DNA of 35,871 bases from Tissierellia bacterium (GTDB taxonomy: Bacteria; Bacillota; Clostridia; Tissierellales; Tepidimicrobiaceae): contig JAAYHX010000022.1 of the NCBI GenBank assembly GCA_012735215.1, positions 1 through 35,871 of the forward strand, written 5' to 3'. Within the stretch, counting starts at the first letter, position 1. Each line of letters opens with the position of its first letter. The notes under the pieces were generated by a model. It made no database searches. It saw only the letters and a list, made by a program, of their open reading frames with translations, and was not told the origin of the DNA. Both the position numbers and the translations under genes were made by a program. This document shows positions 16,878 to 23,986 of this stretch, in pieces.

Positions 16878-17673
16878 CAGCATTTCTCAAGAACACTATA
16901 AGTATCTAAAGAAAATTAAAAGAAGAAAGCAGATAATATCCATCACCCAAGTTACTATATTCATATTAGCCATCATATTGTGGGAAATAGCTGCTAGGTT
17001 AGATCTAATAGATACCTTCCTAACCAGCAGCCCTTCAGATATAGTCAAAATGTTTGTAAAAATGGTTGAGGGAGGTGACCTGGCCTACCATGTTGGTATA
17101 TCCATTGTAGAGAATATTGTAGGATTTACAGCTGGTACCTTCCTTGGAGTAATAATAGCTACAGCCCTATGGTGGTCAGATTTTTGGGCAAAGGTGTTGG
17201 AACCCTACTTGGTGGTTCTAAATACTCTGCCAAAAACTGCCCTAGCCCCCATTATAATCATTTGGATTGGAACAGGATATCAGGGTATAATAGTAACTGC
17301 TATAATCACTTCTGTTGTGATCACAATAATGAACATGTTCAATAGCTTCATTTCAGTAGATGAGGATAAAATTAAACTTCTTAAAACCTTTGGTGCTTCA
17401 AAACTTCAAACCTTCACCAAGTTAGTTTTCCCTCAATCCATTCCTGCCATGATAAGCACCCTAAAGGTAAATATTGGCCTATCCTGGATTGGAGTAATAG
17501 TAGGAGAATTCTTGGTATCCAGAGCAGGAATTGGATACCTTATAGTATATGGTGGCCAGGTGTTCCAGTTCGATCTGATTATGATGAGCCTGTTCATCCT
17601 AACAATCGTATCAGTAGTTATGTATAAGCTGGTATCCATCATAGAAAACAAGTATCTAAAATGGCACCAATAA
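16861..17673 (+). CDS. ABC transporter permease, SsuC/TauC type
   Basis: 270 aa with about six membrane helices and the binding-protein-dependent transporter EAA-type loop, GASKLQTFTKLVFPQSIPAM (about 178-197), which contacts the ATPase. The first helix is at about 25-48. The start overlaps the end of the ATPase gene; ATGs at 16861 and 16867 are both possible behind AAGGAG. It works with the preceding ATPase as an importer of the sulfonate/nitrate/taurine superfamily. The missing solute-binding protein must be encoded elsewhere. Confidence 0.92.
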   Translation: MSMSNNSISQEHYKYLKKIKRRKQIISITQVTIFILAIILWEIAARLDLIDTFLTSSPSDIVKMFVKMVEGGDLAYHVGISIVENIVGFTAGTFLGVIIATALWWSDFWAKVLEPYLVVLNTLPKTALAPIIIIWIGTGYQGIIVTAIITSVVITIMNMFNSFISVDEDKIKLLKTFGASKLQTFTKLVFPQSIPAMISTLKVNIGLSWIGVIVGEFLVSRAGIGYLIVYGGQVFQFDLIMMSLFILTIVSVVMYKLVSIIENKYLKWHQ

Positions 17674-17692
17674 TATATTAGGCATATTACAA

Positions 17693-17712
17693 GAGGGAGC
17701 TTTAGCTCCCTC
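17693..17712. terminator. Hairpin terminator after the ABC permease
   Basis: GAGGGAGCT and AGCTCCCTC pair around a two-base loop 20 bases after the permease stop. The T tract is weak (CTTATCAATTT). The minus-strand nitroreductase ends on the other side. Confidence 0.6.
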
Positions 17713-17741
17713 CTTATCAATTTACCTTTAACCTGTTGTAT

Positions 17742-18251
17742 CTACCAAGTATTGTAATGGATCTTGTTTTCATCATACCTATCCTTAGGCTCTTTATCCG
17801 CAGCCTTTTTGCCTACTACAACTAGCCCTATGGGTATGATCTTTTCAGGAAGGTTGAGAAGCTCTGACATGGATTTTACTAGATTCTCAACTGCATATAT
17901 TCCACACCAAACTGCCCCAAGACCTAATCCATGAGCTGCCAAAAGCATATTCTGTATAGAGGCGGAACAGTCAGCTACTAAAAATCCCATTTGTGGTTGC
18001 TTTTCCCTATCTCCACATACCACTATACCACAGCCAGCCTCAGGCAGCATCTTTGAATAAGGATGAAACTCAGTAATCCTTTCGATTATTTCCCTATCCT
18101 TTATGACCACATAGTCCCTAGGCTCAAGATTGTGGGCTGAAGGAGCTTGAAATCCTGCTTTCAAAATGGCTTTCAACTCATCATCACTGATAAGCTCTCC
18201 TGTAAACTTCCTTATGCTCCTTCTGGTATTTATAGCTTCTAATACATCCAT
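17742..18251 (-). CDS. Nitroreductase family protein (FMN-dependent)
   Basis: 169 aa. It begins MDVLEAINTRRSIRKF, the standard FMN-phosphate binding start of the family. It also has KAGFQAPSAHNLEPRDYVVI, VADCSASIQNMLLAAHGLGLG, WCGIY and PIGLVVVGK. Such enzymes reduce nitroaromatics, quinones or flavins with NAD(P)H. The ATG at 18251 is chosen over an upstream in-frame ATG because AAAGGGG and the family N terminus fit. The start lies 2 bases after the stop of the CWC gene, so the two are probably translationally coupled. Confidence 0.92.
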   Translation of the reverse strand: MDVLEAINTRRSIRKFTGELISDDELKAILKAGFQAPSAHNLEPRDYVVIKDREIIERITEFHPYSKMLPEAGCGIVVCGDREKQPQMGFLVADCSASIQNMLLAAHGLGLGAVWCGIYAVENLVKSMSELLNLPEKIIPIGLVVVGKKAADKEPKDRYDENKIHYNTW

Positions 18252-18253
18252 AA

Positions 18254-18451
18254 TCACATACCCCTTTCCTTTGCATATTTTTCTATGCAAGATATGCATA
18301 TACAAACCTTTCCTCTTTTATCCTCTGGAACCATTTCTATTATGTGTTTTGGAATTACCACCTCTTGACACCAGCAGCTGGCTTCTCCATGCTGGCAGTT
18401 GTTTGGACCTCCACATATGGGACATATTTTTTCTTCCTTTGTCAATGGCAA
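18254..18451 (-). CDS. Cysteine-rich CWC family protein
   Basis: About 65 aa with KICPICGGPNNC, SCWC and CICISC, the cysteine pattern of the CWC family, probably binding zinc or another metal. The frame can be opened from a TTG at 18481, but a TTG at 18451 (reading MPLTKEEKICPICGG) has GGGGAG 8 bases before it and is the better start. Function of the family is unknown. Its tight coupling to the downstream nitroreductase hints at a shared redox or metal role, which is inference. Confidence 0.8.
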   Translation of the reverse strand: MPLTKEEKICPICGGPNNCQHGEASCWCQEVVIPKHIIEMVPEDKRGKVCICISCIEKYAKERGM

Positions 18452-18603
18452 AACCACCACTCCCCGTATATAATTTTTCAACTTGAAATTTTACAATATA
18501 TTACAATAATTATATCACATATTTTATATCACTTATGCTAACATTGTAATATCATATAACTATAAGATATTATTCATAGTTGACATGGAGGAGAGGAAGC
18601 AAT

Positions 18604-18999
18604 ATGGAAAGGATAATAAAGAAATGCAAAATATGTCCTATTGGATGTGAATTGATAATAAGTGAAAATCCAGGAGAGCCATCCGGTTTTTCTGTAGAAG
18701 GAAATAGCTGTAATAGGGGTAGGGATTTTGCTATAGAGGAGGTTACTACTCCATCAAGGGTGCTGACTGGCAGAGTACTACTTAGAAACGCGCCCATGGG
18801 GCATCTGCCTGTTAAAACTACTGGAGTTATTCCAAAGAATAAGGTTGAAGAATGCTTAAAAGTCATAAACTCTACTGAAGTTTCAGCCCCAGTCAACAAG
18901 GGAGATGTAATAATAAAAAACATACTGGGGCTAGGAGTAGATGTTATCTCCCAAAGAAAGGTTAAGAGGATAGATAATAGCCATGAACAATTAGCATAG
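18604..18999 (+). CDS. DUF1667 family protein
   Basis: 131 aa. It begins MERIIKKCKICPIGCEL and has SVEGNSCNRGRDFAIEE, giving four conserved cysteines. TPSRVLTGRVLLRNA and LPVKTTGVIPK are also family signatures. Homologues usually sit beside a GlpA-like FAD dehydrogenase and an FAD/NAD oxidoreductase and are thought to be an electron-transfer or cofactor-binding subunit. Here neither partner is adjacent. GAGGAAGCAAT precedes the ATG at 18604; an upstream in-frame ATG at 18580 overlaps no good ribosome site. It ends 3 bases from the convergent MATE gene. Confidence 0.88.
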   Translation: MERIIKKCKICPIGCELIISENPGEPSGFSVEGNSCNRGRDFAIEEVTTPSRVLTGRVLLRNAPMGHLPVKTTGVIPKNKVEECLKVINSTEVSAPVNKGDVIIKNILGLGVDVISQRKVKRIDNSHEQLA

Positions 19000-19002
19000 G
19001 CC

Positions 19003-20364
19003 TTAATAATCCATTATCGTCTCCAACTTATTTCTCAATAGGTAGATATATAATCCTGGAGAAACTATCCCCTTAATAATACTGGATATGCTAATTGACC
19101 ACCAGATACCCAAGAGCCCCAATGAAGTACTGCTCAACAATAAGGCTAGGGGTATTCTCAATAGGTTGAATATAATTCCAATCAGGGTTGGGGGCAAGGT
19201 CTTCCCTAATCCATTAAAGGCCCCCGCTGTTCCTATTTCTGTTGCCATGAAAAATTGAGATAATCCCAATATTCTCAAATAGTTTATGCCATGCTGTATG
19301 GCTACAGGGTCATGGGGTGTAAAGATCCTAAACAGTGGTTCTGCCCCAAATATCAGTAACGAGGAAGCGAAAAGGCCTATAAAACCTAAAATCTGCATAC
19401 CACTCTTGTAGCCTTGTTTAATCCTCGACTTCTTTTTAGCCCCAAAATTTTGTCCTATGAAGGCGGATATGGCAGAGGAAAAACCTTCTGCAGACATCCA
19501 TGCAATGGATTCAATTTGAGATCCCACATTTAAAACTGCAACGGCAACATCTCCAAAATTAGCAATAAATCTAGTCAGGATCATGCTTATGCTGGCATGG
19601 ATAGCAGTTTGGGCAAAGGGAGGTAGCCCTAAGCTGATGATTCTCTTTATATACTGTAAATCTGGTTTAATAAACAGCTTAACCTTTGAATAAATTTCAC
19701 CATTTTTCTTGCCCACATAGATAAAGGCTATTGTCACCAATATTTGAGCAAAAGTGGTTGCAATAGCGGCCCCTTTTACACCCATGGAAGGAATAGGTCC
19801 TATTCCAAAGATTAGGATTGGGTCTAAAACCATGTTAACAATTAATCCTATAGTGCTCAATTTAAAGGGAGTAACACTATTCCCTCCACTATTTAATATT
19901 GTTGAAAATATAGGGTTTAAGAATTGGAATATAACCCCTACTCCAACAATACCTAAGTAGTTTTCTGCCATGCTTATCACTTCTGCTTGGTTTAGATTGA
20001 AAAATCCTATGATCTGCTTTCTACATAAGACTAAGAAGAGGGAATATAAAATAGATATGAGCAAATTTAGTTGTAGCCCATTGGATATGTATCTTTTTAC
20101 TTGATCTAGGTCTCTTCTCCCATAGGCATGGGCAACGCTGACCCCTAAGCCTACCTGGGTGATCAGTATCAGGCCGGAACCAAACCACAAAAGGTTTCCT
20201 GCAGTCCCTACTGCAGCAACTGCTTCAGTACTGTATCTACCTATCCACATGGTATCCGTCAAACTGTAGGCCATCTGGATAAAGGCTGTGCCCATGATAG
20301 GTATTGCTAGTTTAACTAAGTTTCTGGTAATACTTCCTTCCGTCAAATTCAAGTTTCTGTTCAT
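19003..20364 (-). CDS. MATE family efflux transporter
   Basis: 453 aa, 12 predicted helices, with MATE features LVKLAIPIMGTAFIQMAYSL, DTMWIGRYSTEAVAAVG and, in the second half, SAFIGQNFGAKKKSRI and GTAGAFNGLGKTLPP. It differs clearly from the other MATE protein in the window, so the two are not a recent duplication. It is probably a cation-coupled drug or metabolite exporter; substrate unknown. GGAGGATGAA precedes the ATG, and a good promoter lies at 20398-20426. Confidence 0.92.
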   Translation of the reverse strand: MNRNLNLTEGSITRNLVKLAIPIMGTAFIQMAYSLTDTMWIGRYSTEAVAAVGTAGNLLWFGSGLILITQVGLGVSVAHAYGRRDLDQVKRYISNGLQLNLLISILYSLFLVLCRKQIIGFFNLNQAEVISMAENYLGIVGVGVIFQFLNPIFSTILNSGGNSVTPFKLSTIGLIVNMVLDPILIFGIGPIPSMGVKGAAIATTFAQILVTIAFIYVGKKNGEIYSKVKLFIKPDLQYIKRIISLGLPPFAQTAIHASISMILTRFIANFGDVAVAVLNVGSQIESIAWMSAEGFSSAISAFIGQNFGAKKKSRIKQGYKSGMQILGFIGLFASSLLIFGAEPLFRIFTPHDPVAIQHGINYLRILGLSQFFMATEIGTAGAFNGLGKTLPPTLIGIIFNLLRIPLALLLSSTSLGLLGIWWSISISSIIKGIVSPGLYIYLLRNKLETIMDY

Positions 20365-20397
20365 TTCATCCTCCAGTTTTATCTAGTGTGTGAAAAT

Positions 20398-20426
20398 ATT
20401 GTATAGGAAAAAACAAGATTGCTCAA
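20398..20426 (-). promoter_or_regulatory. Promoter of the second MATE gene
   Basis: Minus-strand TTGAGC (20421-20426), a 17-base spacer and TACAAT (20398-20403) lie about 35 bases before the start codon. Confidence 0.55.
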
Positions 20427-20448
20427 GTAGAATTAGTTAATTAAGTAA

Positions 20449-20470
20449 GGCAGGTATTTTTAAACCTGCC
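20449..20470 (-). terminator. Hairpin terminator of map
   Basis: Arms GGCAGGT and ACCTGCC enclose an AT-rich loop 2 bases past the map stop codon. The T tract on the minus strand is weak (TTACTTAATT). Confidence 0.55.
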
Positions 20471-20472
20471 TG

Positions 20473-21231
20473 CTATTCTAACTCCTCTTGATCTGTTAAT
20501 ATGATTGGACCGTCTTTTGTAATGGCTATAGTATGTTCATATTGGGCAGATAGCTTCCCATCTATGGTTCTTGCAGTCCATCCATTGCTATCAAGGACAG
20601 ATTCGTATCTTCCTGCATTTACCATAGGTTCAATAGTTATTACCATTCCTTCCATCAATCTAGGACCCCTTCCTGGTGCACCAAAGTGGGGTACCTGTGG
20701 ATCTTCATGCATTCTTTTTCCTATACCGTGGCCTACAAAATCCCTTACAATGGAAAAGCCTTCTGATTCCACATAGGTCTGTATAGCATGGGATATGTCC
20801 CCTATCCTATTGCCAATAATGGCCTTTTCTATTCCCACATACAAGGATTTCTTGGTTACCTCTAACAATTTCCTTGCTTCATCGGATATGTTTCCTACTG
20901 CATAGCTCCAAGCAGAGTCTGCTAGCCATCCGTCTATGTTGACCACCATGTCTATTGCAACTATATCCCCATCCTTTAGGGGTTCCTTCCTAGGAAAACC
21001 ATGGCAAATCTCATCGTTTATAGAAGCACATGTAGCATATTGGTACCCTCTATAGCCTTTTTGCTCAGGTATTGCTCCATGTTCTTTCAAATATTCTTCT
21101 ACAAACTGGTCTATTTCGTAGGTACTTATACCGGGCCTTATCATCTTGGCAATCTCCTTGTGAACTCTTGCCAGAAGCTGCCCTGATCTTTTCATCATTT
21201 CAATTTCTTCTGGTGTCTTAATAAATATCAT
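20473..21231 (-). CDS. map: Methionine aminopeptidase, type I
   Basis: Removes the initiator methionine from nascent proteins. It is a 252-aa enzyme with the pita-bread metal site: AIDMVVNIDGWLADSAWSY (two Asp ligands), FVGHGIGKRMHEDPQVPHF (His), TIEPMV (Glu) and QYEHTIAI (Glu). It starts MIFIKTPEEIEMMKRSG like other type I enzymes. It is not in the ribosomal-protein operon where map usually sits in Firmicutes, so it may be a second copy. AAGGGAATGAAGTAAT precedes the ATG. Confidence 0.95.
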   Translation of the reverse strand: MIFIKTPEEIEMMKRSGQLLARVHKEIAKMIRPGISTYEIDQFVEEYLKEHGAIPEQKGYRGYQYATCASINDEICHGFPRKEPLKDGDIVAIDMVVNIDGWLADSAWSYAVGNISDEARKLLEVTKKSLYVGIEKAIIGNRIGDISHAIQTYVESEGFSIVRDFVGHGIGKRMHEDPQVPHFGAPGRGPRLMEGMVITIEPMVNAGRYESVLDSNGWTARTIDGKLSAQYEHTIAITKDGPIILTDQEELE

Positions 21232-21287
21232 ATTACTTCATTCCCTTTCTATATACATTATTTTAAGCACACTTTTTATTTTATGCT

Positions 21288-22226
21288 TTAATCCCCTAAT
21301 TTTAAGAGTCTTATAAACCTGTCCTCTTTCCTAAGATTATCCAAATCAGGATCAACCTTTATCATATCAACAATATCCGGACTCAAATCTACTGCCTTCT
21401 CTAGATCATCAAGTGCCTCATCTATTTTGCCTAACCTTGCATAGCAACATGCCCTATTGTAGTAGAGATATTTTGCATCGGAATTATATCTAATTCCTTC
21501 AGTAAGAATATTAATAGCACTTGTTAATTGCCCCTCTTCAATATATATGGCTGACATATTCAAGTATGAATCAGAATACCTGTTGTTGTTTTCAATGGAC
21601 TTTCGATAGTATTCAAGAGCCTTTTTATTGTTGCCTAGTTTCTTATAAATAACTCCCATGTTGAATAATGCCCTAAAATAGTCGGGATTTATCATTAGGC
21701 TATTCTTAATCATCTCATAAGCTTTCTCATATTCCCTTCTTTCCTCATAAATGGACCCAATATTATTATATGCCATATAGTCATCTGGCTTCAGGCTGAT
21801 AACCTTATTATAATAAAAAATGGCCTTTTCATCATCCCCCTTTTCATCATATATGTTTGCTATATAGAAATAGGCCCTTTCATAGCGGGGATCTATTTCC
21901 GTTGCCTTAAAGTAATACTCTAAGGCTTTATCCTTATCATTTAACCTTTCATACATGGTAGCCATGCCATAAAAAGCCCCTGCTGCATTTCCATCTATTT
22001 CAGTTATTTTTTTATATGCTAAAAGAGCCTGCTCTGGCTTATTTAACTCATCATATAATATAGCTATATTATATAATATCTGTATGGTTTCATTCTTGTC
22101 ACCCTTGAATTCCAATGCCTTATTATAAAATTTAATAGCCCTATCTTTACTTCCATTGAGATATGAGTTCTCTGCAAGTATAATGTAGTTTTTCCTTCGG
22201 TCATATCTGCTAAGATGCCTTGTCAT
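21288..22226 (-). CDS. Tetratricopeptide repeat (TPR) protein
   Basis: 312 aa made almost entirely of about eight 34-residue TPR units, for example NIAILYDELNKPEQALLAYK, AYFYIANIYDEKGDDEKAIF, AYNNIGSIYEERREYEKAYE and LYYNRACCYARLGKIDEALD. No signal peptide, membrane helix or catalytic domain is visible, so it is a cytoplasmic protein-protein scaffold of unknown partner. GAGGTGTAAAAA precedes the ATG. It lies 56 bases upstream of map on the same strand and may be read into it. Confidence 0.9.
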   Translation of the reverse strand: MTRHLSRYDRRKNYIILAENSYLNGSKDRAIKFYNKALEFKGDKNETIQILYNIAILYDELNKPEQALLAYKKITEIDGNAAGAFYGMATMYERLNDKDKALEYYFKATEIDPRYERAYFYIANIYDEKGDDEKAIFYYNKVISLKPDDYMAYNNIGSIYEERREYEKAYEMIKNSLMINPDYFRALFNMGVIYKKLGNNKKALEYYRKSIENNNRYSDSYLNMSAIYIEEGQLTSAINILTEGIRYNSDAKYLYYNRACCYARLGKIDEALDDLEKAVDLSPDIVDMIKVDPDLDNLRKEDRFIRLLKLGD

Positions 22227-22363
22227 TTTTTACACCTCTAAGTATTATAGTCTAATTATAGTTTAACACAAATTCCGCTTAAAATATTACATTATGAAAT
22301 AAAAGTACCCACTAATGGATTTTAACAGTTTATCATACTTTTTTGAAGCCCTAATATACAAAT

Positions 22364-22395
22364 AAAAAAAGAAAAGCAGACTTTTTAGTCTGCTT
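22364..22395 (-). terminator. Terminator of the nitroreductase-like gene
   Basis: AAGCAGACT and AGTCTGCTT form a perfect 9-bp stem with a 4-base loop 2 bases after the stop. On the minus strand TTTTCTTTTTTTATTTG follows. Confidence 0.92.
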
Positions 22396-22397
22396 AA

Positions 22398-23210
22398 CTA
22401 TATATTATACTCTCCAACTGGTCTATATTGCTTGCCATCATACTCAATGGGCTCTTCTTCTATTAGCTTCCATTTATTACTTAGGCCTACTGTCTTTGCC
22501 ATCTCCTCAAAGTAATACATTATTATGCCTGCATCCATTAGGTCTGTTCTACCTTGATCCACTTCTAGCAGAAGTGTAATCTTATTCTCATTGAGTATAA
22601 ATCTCCAAGGCTGTTTGTTAAAATTGGAGGGTGCAAATCTTATATAATAGAATAGATCATCTAGTCCTCTGTTTTCAAGCTCCTGTAAGGAGATGCTGTT
22701 ACCCATTTCATTCTTGAAGACTATCTCCTCTATACTAAACCTGGCACTGAATGGATCCTCTAAAAATGGATTCTTGGCCTTTGGATGACCAATAGCTACT
22801 AGGTATCCAATATTCTTGTTATCTTCACCTAGGGCTTCAGCTTTAATGGCCTTGTCCACATCCTTTACATTTATCCAGCAGCTGCCAAGGTTTAACTCAG
22901 ATAATTTGCTCATCAACTTTTCTGTGTAGTAGGAAGCTTCTACTATTGATTCTTTAGTTACTTCTTTCAATCTTATTCCTATGTAATGGGGGCTTTTGAT
23001 CATAACACCTGAATATCCTGCTTTTCCCTCTAAAAGCTTGTACACCTTTTCCCCATCTTTGAATAAAATGAAGTTAAAGCTTTTAGAATTAGACTCTTCC
23101 TCCAGTTCCTTAAATATGTCCAGTAGTTTGTTCATAACTCCTTCATTAATTGCCTTATCTTTGTACTCCCTTATAGACTTTCTATTTTTCAAGAAGTTAC
23201 TCATCAACAT
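22398..23210 (-). CDS. Nitroreductase family protein, TM1586-like
   Basis: 270 aa resembling the TM1586-type subfamily: two nitroreductase-like halves within one chain. The first half has NFLKNRKSIREYKDKAI; the second has LDDLFYYIRFAPSNFNKQPW, the flavin-binding signature, and VDQGRTDLMDAGIIMYYFEE. It is likely an FMN oxidoreductase of unknown substrate. Three ATGs are close together; the one at 23210 has AAAGG 9 bases upstream and is preferred. It has its own extended -10 promoter and terminator, so it is monocistronic. Confidence 0.85.
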   Translation of the reverse strand: MLMSNFLKNRKSIREYKDKAINEGVMNKLLDIFKELEEESNSKSFNFILFKDGEKVYKLLEGKAGYSGVMIKSPHYIGIRLKEVTKESIVEASYYTEKLMSKLSELNLGSCWINVKDVDKAIKAEALGEDNKNIGYLVAIGHPKAKNPFLEDPFSARFSIEEIVFKNEMGNSISLQELENRGLDDLFYYIRFAPSNFNKQPWRFILNENKITLLLEVDQGRTDLMDAGIIMYYFEEMAKTVGLSNKWKLIEEEPIEYDGKQYRPVGEYNI

Positions 23211-23241
23211 GGCTACCATCCTTTCATGTTTAGTTACTTAA

Positions 23242-23255
23242 ATTATACCACTAAA
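23242..23255 (-). promoter_or_regulatory. Promoter of the TM1586-like gene (extended -10)
   Basis: Minus-strand TTTAGTGGTATAAT, identical to the tdk promoter element at 15982-15995, lies about 32 bases before the start codon. Confidence 0.6.
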
Positions 23256-23279
23256 GTAATGATTTAATCTTTAAAATGT

Positions 23280-23828
23280 TTAGAAAAACTCAAACAAATA
23301 CATAAGTATATCCATCATGTATAGGTGGACAAAAATTCCAGAGCCTACACCTACTAGGATTCCTGCCAGCACATCTGTTGGATAGTGGACTGCCAGATAT
23401 ATTCTGGATATTCCAACTAGCAGGGCCCCTATCAATACCAGTATGGACAGTTTTGGTATGTTAAAGGCAACAATGGTAGCTATAGAAAAACTAGCAGAAG
23501 TATGGCCTGAAGGAAAGGAGTAGTCCTTTAAAAATATATTATAGGTGTTTAAATCCTTAAGTACATTGTATGGCCTTTCTCTACTGAGAATTGACTTTAA
23601 GGTATAAGTAATCCCTTGACTTACAATCAAGGTTACAGCTAGTTCAAAGCCTGTATGGCGTAACCTATCCCTACCGAATATAATCAAGGCCAAAGTAAGG
23701 GAGCAAACAAACATGAGGCTTCCTAAATTTGTGAATATAACCATAAATCTATCCATAAACTTTGATTTCATATTCTTATTTATTATCTTTATGAGTTTTT
23801 TGTCAATTAAGCTAAATATGTTCTTCAT
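23280..23828 (-). CDS. PAP2-family membrane phosphatase (undecaprenyl-diphosphatase-like)
   Basis: 182 aa with about five membrane helices. The three catalytic motifs are KSILSRERPYN, SFPSGHTSASF and GISRIYLAVHYPTDVLAG. Family members dephosphorylate lipid phosphates at the outer membrane face, commonly undecaprenyl pyrophosphate or phosphatidylglycerophosphate; the substrate cannot be chosen here. AGGTGATTAG precedes the ATG. Confidence 0.92.
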   Translation of the reverse strand: MKNIFSLIDKKLIKIINKNMKSKFMDRFMVIFTNLGSLMFVCSLTLALIIFGRDRLRHTGFELAVTLIVSQGITYTLKSILSRERPYNVLKDLNTYNIFLKDYSFPSGHTSASFSIATIVAFNIPKLSILVLIGALLVGISRIYLAVHYPTDVLAGILVGVGSGIFVHLYMMDILMYLFEFF

Positions 23829-23986
23829 CTAATCACCTGCAATGACATTTTATATATTATTATAACCTATATTTACCCATAAAAAAAACAAATCCTATCA
23901 TGCTTTTTTTAGAATAAAATATATGGTAAATTATATAAGGAAACATGCTAGTAGATTAAGTAAATTATATAAGTAGGTGTTACAAT

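Noticed and set aside
6020-20364. The two MATE genes as a duplication
   Set aside because: Their sequences differ throughout, including N termini and motif wording, so they are separate family members.
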